Shown piece after piece: positions 1-10,641 of a stretch of 64,000 nt of DNA (the stretch's first letter is position 1; each line of letters opens with the position of its first letter). The notes under the pieces are model-generated. The model did no database searches. It saw nothing but the letters and a program-made list of their open reading frames with translations, and was not told the DNA's origin. The stretch comes from Pratylenchus scribneri (taxonomy: Eukaryota > Nematoda > Chromadorea > Rhabditida > Pratylenchidae): contig JAQSEB010000089.1 of NCBI GenBank assembly GCA_030063045.1, positions 310,001 to 374,000 of the forward strand. Direction: 5' to 3'. The translations under genes and the position numbers were made by a program.

Positions 1-316
1 AATTCTAAAATCTTTCGATCCGGTTTTTTCGATAAAAAACTCGAAAAAATTCGAAATCGAAAAAACTCGAAAATTTTTCCCGAGTTTTTTCGAATTTCAC
101 AATTTTTTGATTTTAACTCATTTATTCATTTTTATTTTGACGAAATAATTTTAAAAAATACATTTCATTTCCAATTCAATATTTGTAAAAATACACGTTT
201 TTAGCGCAAAGTAAAATAAAAAATTTAAACCCTACTATTACCGAATTTTCTTTAATTAATAATTTATACAGAACGACAACAATTAATTAACTTTCATTTT
301 ATAAATTATTATAATT
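1..316. other. AT-rich upstream region, no gene seen
   Basis: The first 110 bases hold repeated runs of the type TCGAAAAAA and their complements, which can fold on themselves; the rest is simple AT-rich sequence. It lies directly upstream of the secreted small-heat-shock-like gene and may include its promoter, but no defined element is recognisable. Confidence 0.5.
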
Positions 317-1800
317 ATGGTACGAATGGTTTTATTCATTTTGTTCTGCATGTGCCTGTGCCATTGCGTCGAATTCGGTAAGGAAAAAGCATAAAAATAT
401 TTTTGAACGATTATTTCACTTTTTGGGTTTTGACGGGTTGATGAGAAATATTATTTATTTTACAACTTTTTAATTTAATAAAAAAGTTAACATTACCATA
501 ATCCTGGGTAAAACGTTGATTTAATTACTATTTTTTTGATCACCCGACTTACAATATTAGAGTTATCATCTTTAAAAGGTAAAAATTAGGCATTGGATGT
601 CAAAAACATAGCAAAATTTTCAAAAATAAAAAAAATCAGGAAAACATATTAAATTACAGTAGAAAAGGCTTAAACATTTTAAACTTTATGCCTAATGAAT
701 AATTACTTGCCCGGCATTGACATCATACAGAAATCAGAAAAAAGCTATATTTAATTTTAAATTATGTCAATCATGTCCCAAAAAATTTTTACAAGCTTTT
801 CGCAATTTTTTATAGATCTATGCCGGATTTACAAGTTTTAGGTTAAAATTTTTGCCTTTTAGATGGCCTTTTCATTGTAAGCATAACTTTCTCATTTTTC
901 CAAAATAAAATGCTCTAATAAGCAGTAAAAAGACATATTAAAAATTTGTAAAATTTTATGAAATTTAAGGCATTTGAAAATTTTTGCCAATTATTTCATA
1001 CAAATTCCCGGTCTTTGATATTGTGCGGTTGAAGTACGGCCTTTTTTGGGGTTAGGTTTCGGTTTGAAATTGATTTCCTTCGAAATACCGTAAATCCTCT
1101 ATTAGAAGCCCCCCTATCCATTGAAATATTTTTGAACAAATAACCAATTTTTAGGTAAAATTATGCCGAAAAAGCTTAAATTAAGCAGAAATAAGCTTTT
1201 TTTGTTGTTCAAAAATTCCTAAAATTTCCCACCTTGAGGGCCTCTGAAATTTATAAGCCCCGGGGGCTTCTAATAGAGGATTTTCGGTACTAATTTTTGA
1301 ATTTGGTAGATGACATATAAAAAGATTAAAAAACAGTTAATTCAAAAAATGTTAATATATTATAAACCATTTACTTCTTTAAAGGGACAACCACCATAGA
1401 TGAACAGGAAGATAATTTCTGGATTACATACACCGTGAACGTAACTAATATTTCGCCAGATGATTTGGATTTGGAGGCATGCAATAATAAATTTCAATTA
1501 ATTTCAATTTTTTTAGGTTAGTCGACATGCATTTCGAAGTAGACCGGCAATATTGGTGCAAAAACGTGGCGAATGCAGATATGCACCAATAAAAGTCTAC
1601 CAGCTATACGAAGGCATTGACATTAATTCGGCGGAATTGGCCAATGGCATACTGACGATTAATGCAGCGAAGTTAAACAAAGAACGAGAATACCGCAAAG
1701 TTCCAATCAATATTCCGAAAGGTAGATCAGCTTAACCTTATTAATGATTTTATTTTATGAAATTTTAGCAGAGTGCGCATGCAAAGGAAATGGCCAATGA
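317..1800 (+). CDS. secreted small-heat-shock-like (alpha-crystallin-like) protein
   Basis: Four exons read in one frame: 317-377, 1385-1476, 1517-1721 and 1769-1800, giving 129 residues. Exon 1 encodes a hydrophobic signal peptide (MVRMVLFILFCMCLCHC), so the product should enter the secretory pathway. The rest resembles the C-terminal half of an alpha-crystallin domain: an ISPDDLDLE segment where the family has a PEEL-type motif, VYQLYEGIDINSAEL resembling the LPEGVD strand, NGILTINAAK resembling the GVLTI strand, and a closing VPINIP like the family's I-x-I motif. The acidic and Cys-containing tail ends ECACKGNGQ. Intron 2 (1477-1516) starts with GC rather than GT, and intron 1 holds a mariner-like MITE. 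Small heat-shock proteins are usually cytosolic holdases, so a secreted form is unusual. The domain call rests on short motifs and needs a profile search; the exon structure is supported by phase and splice sites. Confidence 0.6.
1086..1289. mobile_element. mariner-like MITE with 28-bp terminal inverted repeats
   Basis: The left end (TACCGTAAATCCTCTATTAG and on through AAGCCCCC) is matched, inverted, by the right end (GGGGGCTTCTAATAGAGGAT and on to TCGGTA), with one or two mismatches. The element is about 204 bp, has no coding capacity, and is bounded by TA, as expected for Tc1/mariner-type non-autonomous copies. It sits in intron 1 of the small-heat-shock-like gene. Confidence 0.7.
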
Positions 1801-3480
1801 TATGGTGATGTCACCATTCATCAGAGAAAGAATTTGAAGGGACTTGAAATATAAATAGCTCTAAATTAATATTGAATATTTTGCTGAAAAAATTTATGCG
1901 GAATTTGTTTGAAGAAGGCAATTTTACGATTTTCCTCAATGCTAGTTACGGGCTAATGTTGATTGTTATTAAAAAGGGGAATATGCTGACGTCGACCATC
2001 AGCAGCAAAAGATTTATAAATTTTTTATCAACAATAATATTTTATTTTCCAAAATGCCCATTCTTTTCCATTCCAACGCACAACAGTACACTGTTTGCCG
2101 CGCATTTCCCTTATATTTGTCCGAGGCAATTTCCCAAGCATTAGTTCCCTCAATCACAACATGAATCTGATATTAGTTTTTGGATAAATTCTCATTTTTT
2201 AAAATATAGCCAACTTTACGATAAAAAAGGCTAATAAGGGAAAACAGATGCATTTTTGGTGAAATATTTTATAAGATCAACATATAAGCTCTACGATAAA
2301 TACATTGGTATCATTTTTGTATAAATTTAACTCCAAATAATATGTTTTACCTAAAAAGTTTTTCAATTTTAACTTGGAAAATTCTAATCGTACCTATAAA
2401 GATATAAGATACCAATAAATTCAGCTTGCCAAGTTGTGTCGAATGAACTGTATATTGCCATATAAAAATTCAATAAAAGATGGTCCTTGACCGTTTCCCT
2501 AAGGCTCTTTTTCTTTGTAAAAATAGACATTATATTACCAAGACAGTAAAATATAACAAATTGGGGTCAGATTTGCATTTCCCATATTTTTAAAATTATT
2601 CTTCAATTTCCAATCACAATAAAATATTTTTCTACCTCAAAATTTAAATGTTTTGAATATTCTTTCTACGCTAATCAACTTTTAATTAAATCAAATTGAC
2701 GATTTTCGCAATTGTAATTTTATAAAAAAATAGTCTTTCAAATCTCCAAGCGTAATTTGGACATTTTCAAGTGATTGAAATCTACTATTTTCCTACCTTT
2801 TGAATGGATTTCACTAAAAAAATTGATGAAAATATGAATAAAATTAATTTGCAAATTAATTTAATTTTTATTATCCAATCAATGCATTTCAGCATTCTAT
2901 ATATTTTTAAAATATTATTTCTAATAAAATAGATTTTTAAAAAAAAAGAAATTGCTACTTTTTGAATGGATTTCACTAAAAAAATTGATGAAAAATGAAT
3001 AAAATTAATTGCAAATTAATTTAATTTTTATTATCCAATCAATGCATTTCAGCATTCTATATATTTTTAAAATTTTATTTATAACATAATATATTTCTAA
3101 AAAGAAAGAAATTACTACATTTTAAATGGATAGCTTATTGAGACAAATCATCTCATATATAGTTTGTCTGATTTGGCCTGAAAAGTTGAAATGGGTTTTA
3201 AAACCTGAAATGGTTTAAATGGTTTAGCGCATTTTGTAAACTTGAAACAGTTAAAGTTAACTCATTTACTTTTTAAGTGAGCTTATTTTGTTTTAAATCA
3301 AATCGGACAAACTATATGTGTCCTTGCGACACAATAAACTACTTAAATAAAAATTCTAAAAGGTTAGTATAGTCAAAATGGCTTAAATCCATTATTAGTT
3401 TATCGAAAAAAATTTGATTTTGTCAACAAAAAAATATAAATTTATTGACAAAAAATAGCATCAAATAATTTTTATTTTTT
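1801..3480. other. non-coding AT-rich stretch with a tandem duplication
   Basis: No convincing gene. The open frame at 1872-2144 has no recognisable content. A segment of about 162 bp starting at 2801 is repeated immediately at 2963 with small changes (both copies begin TGAATGGATTTCACTAAAA). The remainder is AT-rich with no visible structure. Confidence 0.5.
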
Positions 3481-3504
3481 AGTCATAAAGAAGGGAATAT
3501 TCAA

Positions 3505-3690
3505 ATGGAGGAAGAGAAGAAAAATAAACTGCTCGCCCAATTGCATTTACGCATCTTTTGTGTGGGAATACGCCAAATGGACAGTACCAAACGAATATTA
3601 TTGGATAGATATGTATACCTGAAAAGCATATTCCACACTTACATGGATTCAGAATTGTTGGAAATTGAGCCTAAAGCAATGGACCTATGA
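3505..3690 (+). CDS. hypothetical protein or exon remnant
   Basis: An ATG-started frame of 61 codons follows a TTTTTTAG acceptor-like run at about 3482. The residues look protein-like (charged, with LLAQLHLRIFCVGIRQMDS and a Tyr/Leu-rich helix) but match no family I know. After the TGA at 3688-3690 the same frame stays open for another 49 codons to about 3840 with similar composition, so this may be an exon of an older gene broken by one nonsense change. Function unknown. Confidence 0.3.
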   Translation: MEEEKKNKLLAQLHLRIFCVGIRQMDSTKRILLDRYVYLKSIFHTYMDSELLEIEPKAMDL

Positions 3691-3840
3691 AATAATCATT
3701 CCAAAAGAGAATTGTACAAAACAATGAACCATAAGGACGAACACCAAAAGATGATTTTATTCTTTGAGGCTGTATCAAAAGTTCGGAAGGAAATTTGCGA
3801 AGAAAAGCAATGGCAAAAAAATGGGAAAATTAACTGCTAA

Positions 3841-4215
3841 AAAACTATTTTTTCTTTCATAAAATCGACTATTTTCATTTCCTCTCGATTTTTCTTTGTT
3901 AAATGATATATTACACATTCTATTTTTTCTCCATATTTTTCGGAATTTTTTACATTCCTCTTTGTTGACACATTATTGTCCAAATTTTCCAACAGATAAT
4001 GAATTTAACCAATTGATTTAATTGTTAAAGTATATTTTGGTAATAGTTATGGTTAAATAATGTTAAATTAATTATTCTGAGTGTTGAATAAATTCATTCA
4101 ATGAATTTTATAATTTTAAAATTATTTATTTACAAAATTATTATTTCCTATAATCCGATAATGTAAATTGATGGTAAAATTAAGGCAATTAAAATTGCAA
4201 ATGGATTATATATAT
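3841..4215. other. AT-rich intergenic stretch
   Basis: Simple AT-rich sequence between the hypothetical ORF and the foldback element. Nothing identifiable. Confidence 0.5.
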
Positions 4216-4631
4216 GTTACAGTGAATTTGCGGAATTAGCGATTCCCAGGAATCACTAGGCATTTGGGTTAGCGAATTTCGGGAATCTCGGCTTCTTGGC
4301 ATCGTACAGACTCGAGAGTGGGCTCATTCGATTCGTCATAGTCGATTTACTATATGAAATTTCAATTACAGACCGAATTGTGGCTAGGGTTAGGGTTAGG
4401 GTTATGGTTCAGGGCGGCATGGGTTTTAGGGGTTTTGGGCTAGGGTTTAGGGGCTAAGATTAGGGTTTAGAGGTCTGTAATTGAAATTTCATATAGTAAA
4501 TCGACCATGCCGAATCGAATGAGCCTACTCTCGAGCCTGTACGACGCCTAGAAGCCGAGATTCCCGAAATTCGCTAACCCAAATGCCTAGCGAATTCCGG
4601 GAATTCGCTAATTCCGCAAATTCGCTGTAAC
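4216..4631. mobile_element. foldback element with TTAGGG-like core
   Basis: Two arms of about 160 bp are near-perfect inverted copies: the left runs inward from GTTACAGTGAATTTGCGGAA and the right runs out to CTGTAAC. Between them is a G-rich core with three TAGGGT-type units in a row (about 4385-4405) followed by degenerate TTAGGG/TTTAGGGG words. It is flanked on both sides by TATATATA, so the target duplication cannot be defined. It has no coding capacity. A decayed relative is at 41461-41805. Confidence 0.75.
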
Positions 4632-5299
4632 ATATATATATATATAGAAAACGTCTATTTCAATGTGTTTTTGAAAGAAATTTTTTATTTCAGAAAATTT
4701 TAATTTTTTTCCATTTAAATTCCAACTATTGTTATAAAATTTCTTCTTTCTTAAACGGAATTCGTTGCTCATTGCAAAAATTATCAAAATCTCCGCTCTA
4801 ATGATAAGTCCCTTTCTTTTTATTTTCTCTCTGAAACTCTATACTGCTATTATATTTTACTGTCTTTAAACCCTAATTGAATATTTTCTAACTTTTTAAA
4901 TAAATAATTATATCATTAAATTTTTAATTCAAAATCCATCAAATTTTTATGATTATTTTAAATTTATCAAAATCCATTAAATTTTTTAAAAATTATTATT
5001 GTGTGCGATTCAATTATTTTTTAATGGTGAAAATTTTTAATTCATTTTTTCTCAATGAGGTGAATTTTAATGTATAAAAATAATATTAAATAGAATTCTT
5101 GCCATTTTAATAGGATATAAAAATATTTATTGAACATAAATTGAATTTTTAAATAAAAATTTATGAATTTTTTATGCTCCATTAAACCTTTTTTTTAATT
5201 GAATATAAATGTTTATGCTTTTCCATTTATAAATCATTTCCTTCCAAATTCCCAATTCCCTAAAAAACCTCTAAAATTTATCAAATTACCCAACAAAAA
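4632..5299. other. AT-rich intergenic stretch
   Basis: No gene, repeat or structured signal is visible between the foldback element and the small secreted ORF. Confidence 0.5.
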
Positions 5300-5548
5300 A
5301 TGAAATTTCTTCCGTTCCTTGTATTCATTTTTCTTTCCATTTCCTTTCTTCCATTACCCGTTTTCAATGTTCCTGTCCCACAACAGGAACCGCCAGATGA
5401 ACCCGCCGTTGGTCCAGCTACACCAATGATGCCTGATGAAGAACTTCTCTTGATGCCTAAACAACCAGCAGGCCAACAAATTCCCTTTGGTGATGGTGTT
5501 GGCACCAAATACCATCTGCTATTGAAGACAGTAAACCCGATGGGATGA
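5300..5548 (+). CDS. small secreted Pro-rich protein, hypothetical
   Basis: An 82-codon ATG-started frame opens with a strong hydrophobic signal peptide (MKFLPFLVFIFLSISFLPLP) followed by a Pro/Glu/Met-rich, low-complexity chain. A second frame just downstream (about 5509-5592) encodes a Lys/Ile/Glu-rich tail, so a frameshift or an unseen splice may have shortened the true product. The repeat array begins about 85 bp after the stop. No family match is recognised; a short secreted protein fits an effector-like or cuticle-associated role, but that is a guess. Confidence 0.4.
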   Translation: MKFLPFLVFIFLSISFLPLPVFNVPVPQQEPPDEPAVGPATPMMPDEELLLMPKQPAGQQIPFGDGVGTKYHLLLKTVNPMG

Positions 5549-5633
5549 AGAAAATTAAAATTAAAGGAGAATTGGAAATCACAATTGAATAGAAGTGTGA
5601 AGTGTCAATTTTATGTGAATGAGTTTTTGGGAT

Positions 5634-6949
5634 TAAACCCTTCAGTAAATTCTGTGGGGGGTGCGGCACATCTCGAATTTTATCTCAATGCGCAACCATA
5701 CGATTGGGCTGAAATTTTGCCCAAAGATTCTTGGACATGTGCGCAACAATTTAAACAGAAAGATTTTTCACGGCACCGTTACGACCTCTCCTTGAAATTT
5801 TCAAAAACGGTTTAAAACCCATATTTTTTGAGGTTTTTCGACCATAACTCGGTGCGCTTTCAGCGCGCTAACGTGCGCCCGACATATATTGTGCAGTTTT
5901 GAAAGGCGCGTCGAATGAGCTATCGATCTCGAAATTTGGACAACATGCCACAGAGTTGTGCCGGTCTCGAAAGTTCGGCACAAAGTGCCAAAATCGAGAT
6001 TTTTCGAATGGAACATTTTTATATGTCATGTGATATACCATTCGAAAGCCCATGAAAAACTGAGTAAAATGATGATGATTGGGCTCGCTTAGCTCGCGCT
6101 GCAAGCGCGCGCGCAGCGCGCGAATACCAAAAAATGACTAAAATGAGGGGCGAAGCACCAAAAATGACTCAGAGGTGGGAAAAACTAATAAATATGAACA
6201 AAATTATAATGTTGGGTAAAGTGAGCGAGCGAAGCGAGCTATGGGGGCGCGCGAAGCGCGCCGGCTGTTCGTGGGTGGGGGTGTGGGGGGTTTCAGGGGG
6301 GAGGGGGAGGGGGTAGCGAAGCGAGGCCGAGGCTCCCGGAGCGAGGGAGGCCCGCGGAGCGGGCCGACCGAGCGGAGGGAGCCGAGGCCGAGCGTAGCGG
6401 ACCCCTCCCCCTAACCCCCCTGACCAACGAGAAAGTACAAACCGAAAAAAAATAAATAATTATGAAGTATAAGTTTTATATTATTAAAAGTGTATTTTTA
6501 TATCTAATCTATAAAGAATGAAAATATTTCTTAAAAATTTTTATTAAATTCCGCAAAGTTCTGTAGAAAAATTTTGATGTAATAGAATAATATAAGTAAA
6601 AATATCTTAAATCCAAATTTTTGGGATTTTTTTAAAGTTGCGCAAAAAAGTTGCTAAGCACAATTTTGTTGCCATGCAACTTTATAAAAAAAATAATATT
6701 AAATTCAGAATTTACATCCTTCATTGATATATATTATTAATTTATTTCATGAATAAGTCGCGCTCGCTTAGCTCGCGCCTAAAGGGGGCGGAGCCCCTAA
6801 ACCCTCCAAAAGGGGGGCGAAGCCCCCCTAAACAACAAAAAATGTACAACTCTAGGAAAAGGTTTTTAAATACTGAACAAACATAATCACCACCACACTA
6901 CATGATGGCTGTTAAAAATAACTAGACCCGGGGCTTGCCCCCGGGTCTA
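5634..6949 (+). repeat. 1.32-kb hairpin-cassette repeat, copy 1
   Basis: First of four copies that look identical in sampled segments. It begins TAAACCCTTCAGTAAATTCT and ends in a palindrome reading CTAGACCCGGGG-CTTG-CCCCCGGGTCTA, lacking the final G. The unit contains many GC-rich short stems. Its small open frames recur unchanged in every copy and have no recognisable protein features, so I treat them as non-coding. It is followed by a 58-bp partial restart of the unit (6950-7007). Confidence 0.9.
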
Positions 6950-7007
6950 TCTACATATAAGAAAATTCTGAGGGGGGTGCGGCACATCTCGAATTTTATC
7001 TCAATGT

Positions 7008-8324
7008 TAAACCCTTCAGTAAATTCTGTGGGGGGTGCGGCACATCTCGAATTTTATCTCAATGCGCAACCATACGATTGGGCTGAAATTTTGCCCAAAG
7101 ATTCTTGGACATGTGCGCAACAATTTAAACAGAAAGATTTTTCACGGCACCGTTACGACCTCTCCTTGAAATTTTCAAAAACGGTTTAAAACCCATATTT
7201 TTTGAGGTTTTTCGACCATAACTCGGTGCGCTTTCAGCGCGCTAACGTGCGCCCGACATATATTGTGCAGTTTTGAAAGGCGCGTCGAATGAGCTATCGA
7301 TCTCGAAATTTGGACAACATGCCACAGAGTTGTGCCGGTCTCGAAAGTTCGGCACAAAGTGCCAAAATCGAGATTTTTCGAATGGAACATTTTTATATGT
7401 CATGTGATATACCATTCGAAAGCCCATGAAAAACTGAGTAAAATGATGATGATTGGGCTCGCTTAGCTCGCGCTGCAAGCGCGCGCGCAGCGCGCGAATA
7501 CCAAAAAATGACTAAAATGAGGGGCGAAGCACCAAAAATGACTCAGAGGTGGGAAAAACTAATAAATATGAACAAAATTATAATGTTGGGTAAAGTGAGC
7601 GAGCGAAGCGAGCTATGGGGGCGCGCGAAGCGCGCCGGCTGTTCGTGGGTGGGGGTGTGGGGGGTTTCAGGGGGGAGGGGGAGGGGGTAGCGAAGCGAGG
7701 CCGAGGCTCCCGGAGCGAGGGAGGCCCGCGGAGCGGGCCGACCGAGCGGAGGGAGCCGAGGCCGAGCGTAGCGGACCCCTCCCCCTAACCCCCCTGACCA
7801 ACGAGAAAGTACAAACCGAAAAAAAATAAATAATTATGAAGTATAAGTTTTATATTATTAAAAGTGTATTTTTATATCTAATCTATAAAGAATGAAAATA
7901 TTTCTTAAAAATTTTTATTAAATTCCGCAAAGTTCTGTAGAAAAATTTTGATGTAATAGAATAATATAAGTAAAAATATCTTAAATCCAAATTTTTGGGA
8001 TTTTTTTAAAGTTGCGCAAAAAAGTTGCTAAGCACAATTTTGTTGCCATGCAACTTTATAAAAAAAATAATATTAAATTCAGAATTTACATCCTTCATTG
8101 ATATATATTATTAATTTATTTCATGAATAAGTCGCGCTCGCTTAGCTCGCGCCTAAAGGGGGCGGAGCCCCTAAACCCTCCAAAAGGGGGGCGAAGCCCC
8201 CCTAAACAACAAAAAATGTACAACTCTAGGAAAAGGTTTTTAAATACTGAACAAACATAATCACCACCACACTACATGATGGCTGTTAAAAATAACTAGA
8301 CCCGGGGCTTGCCCCCGGGTCTAG
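7008..8324 (+). repeat. 1.32-kb hairpin-cassette repeat, copy 2
   Basis: A full 1317-bp unit, head-to-tail with copies 1 and 3, starting TAAACCC and ending in the complete 29-bp palindrome bounded by CTAG on each side. Its junction with copy 3 is only TT. Confidence 0.92.
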
Positions 8325-8326
8325 TT

Positions 8327-9643
8327 TAAACCCTTCAGTAAATTCTGTGGGGGGTGCGGCACATCTCGAATTTTATCTCAATGCGCAACCATACGATTGG
8401 GCTGAAATTTTGCCCAAAGATTCTTGGACATGTGCGCAACAATTTAAACAGAAAGATTTTTCACGGCACCGTTACGACCTCTCCTTGAAATTTTCAAAAA
8501 CGGTTTAAAACCCATATTTTTTGAGGTTTTTCGACCATAACTCGGTGCGCTTTCAGCGCGCTAACGTGCGCCCGACATATATTGTGCAGTTTTGAAAGGC
8601 GCGTCGAATGAGCTATCGATCTCGAAATTTGGACAACATGCCACAGAGTTGTGCCGGTCTCGAAAGTTCGGCACAAAGTGCCAAAATCGAGATTTTTCGA
8701 ATGGAACATTTTTATATGTCATGTGATATACCATTCGAAAGCCCATGAAAAACTGAGTAAAATGATGATGATTGGGCTCGCTTAGCTCGCGCTGCAAGCG
8801 CGCGCGCAGCGCGCGAATACCAAAAAATGACTAAAATGAGGGGCGAAGCACCAAAAATGACTCAGAGGTGGGAAAAACTAATAAATATGAACAAAATTAT
8901 AATGTTGGGTAAAGTGAGCGAGCGAAGCGAGCTATGGGGGCGCGCGAAGCGCGCCGGCTGTTCGTGGGTGGGGGTGTGGGGGGTTTCAGGGGGGAGGGGG
9001 AGGGGGTAGCGAAGCGAGGCCGAGGCTCCCGGAGCGAGGGAGGCCCGCGGAGCGGGCCGACCGAGCGGAGGGAGCCGAGGCCGAGCGTAGCGGACCCCTC
9101 CCCCTAACCCCCCTGACCAACGAGAAAGTACAAACCGAAAAAAAATAAATAATTATGAAGTATAAGTTTTATATTATTAAAAGTGTATTTTTATATCTAA
9201 TCTATAAAGAATGAAAATATTTCTTAAAAATTTTTATTAAATTCCGCAAAGTTCTGTAGAAAAATTTTGATGTAATAGAATAATATAAGTAAAAATATCT
9301 TAAATCCAAATTTTTGGGATTTTTTTAAAGTTGCGCAAAAAAGTTGCTAAGCACAATTTTGTTGCCATGCAACTTTATAAAAAAAATAATATTAAATTCA
9401 GAATTTACATCCTTCATTGATATATATTATTAATTTATTTCATGAATAAGTCGCGCTCGCTTAGCTCGCGCCTAAAGGGGGCGGAGCCCCTAAACCCTCC
9501 AAAAGGGGGGCGAAGCCCCCCTAAACAACAAAAAATGTACAACTCTAGGAAAAGGTTTTTAAATACTGAACAAACATAATCACCACCACACTACATGATG
9601 GCTGTTAAAAATAACTAGACCCGGGGCTTGCCCCCGGGTCTAG
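8327..9643 (+). repeat. 1.32-kb hairpin-cassette repeat, copy 3
   Basis: A full 1317-bp unit. Stems visible here include 8917-8931 (GCGAGCGAAGCGAGC), 8940-8954 (GCGCGCGAAGCGCGC), 9043-9057 (GCCCGCGGAGCGGGC), 9477-9490, 9505-9521 (GGGGGGCGAAGCCCCCC) and the terminal palindrome 9615-9643. Between the GC-rich blocks lies a plain AT-rich segment (about 9130-9450). Confidence 0.92.
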
Positions 9644-9646
9644 TTT

Positions 9647-10641
9647 TAAACCCTTAAGTAAATTCTGTGGGGGGTGCGGCACTTGGCCGGGGCTAACTTT
9701 TTTGCCAACCGTTAGAATTCCCTGAAATTTTGCCACAATAACCTTTGATATGTTTGCTATATATGCGCAAAATCTTTGCAACTTTGACCGTCAAAAATTC
9801 CAAAAAATTTTTCAAACTAGGTTTGAAACCGGTAATTTTTTCGGTTTTTGGGCCATAAAATTTTTGCGCAGTACCGGACGATTTTGGTCTGAAAGAAAGG
9901 GCACTAGAGCTTGAAAAGACCTATCGATTGGTATATCACACTTGGATATTACCTAAATTTGAAGGGTCGATATCCCTGTCACAAACTCAATTTTCAAAAA
10001 ATGCGAATTTTGATAAATTTTAAGAGTTTTTTGGCCATAAAATTTTTGCAAGTGCCTAGCCAATTTTGTTGTGAGAGAAAGGGCACAAGCGCTTGGGATG
10101 AGCTATCGAATGATATATCATACTTGGCAAAACAGCGAAATTGAAGGGTAGTTATGGCCCGGACAAACTCTCGAATTTGGCATTTTTTGTGCTGCACAAA
10201 AAATGGTTTTTTGAAATTTGATATTTTTATAGGGCATGTGATATACCATTCGAAAGCCCATGAAAAACTGAGTAAAATGCAACCGGTTTCGCGCGCGTAG
10301 CATGCAGTGCAGGCGCGCGCGCAGCGCGCGAAGATCAAAAAATTGCCAAATTGAGGGGCGAAGCCCCGAAAATGGACCAGAGGTGGGGAAAACTAATAAA
10401 TATGAACAAATTTATAAAGTTAAGTAAATTGAGCGAGCGAAGCGAGCTGCGGGGGCGCGCGAAGCGCGCCGGCTGTTCGTGGGAGGGGGTGTGGGGGGTT
10501 TCAGGGGGGAGGGGGAGGGGGTAGCGAAGCGAGGCCGAGGCGACCGAAGCGAGGGAGGGCCGCGGAGCGGGCCGACCGAGCGGAGGGAGCCGAGGCCGAG
10601 CGAAGCGGACCCCTCCCCCTAACCCCCCTGACCAACCAACC
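9647..10641 (+). repeat. diverged relative of the hairpin-cassette repeat
   Basis: It starts with the same first 35 or so bases as the main unit (one change, CCTTAAG for CCTTCAG), then a different 550-bp interior built from two related halves, each with a GGCCATAAAATTTTTGC block and a CTATCGA...TATATCA block. It rejoins the shared GC-rich tail (GAGCGAGCGAAGCGAGCT and onward) up to CCCCCCTGACCAACC. It lacks the AT-rich segment and the terminal palindrome. It therefore looks truncated or chimeric. Confidence 0.8.

Noticed and set aside
4383..4480. Chromosome end or telomere
   Set aside because: The TTAGGG-like run is short and degenerate, is centred between two inverted arms, and is followed by ordinary genes on both sides.
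5801..6316. Small ORFs repeated in each cassette unit (71, 78 and 60 codons)
   Set aside because: They overlap on both strands, cross the hairpins, start in GC-rich palindromes and show no domain or conserved-protein features. Their identity between copies follows from identity of the DNA.
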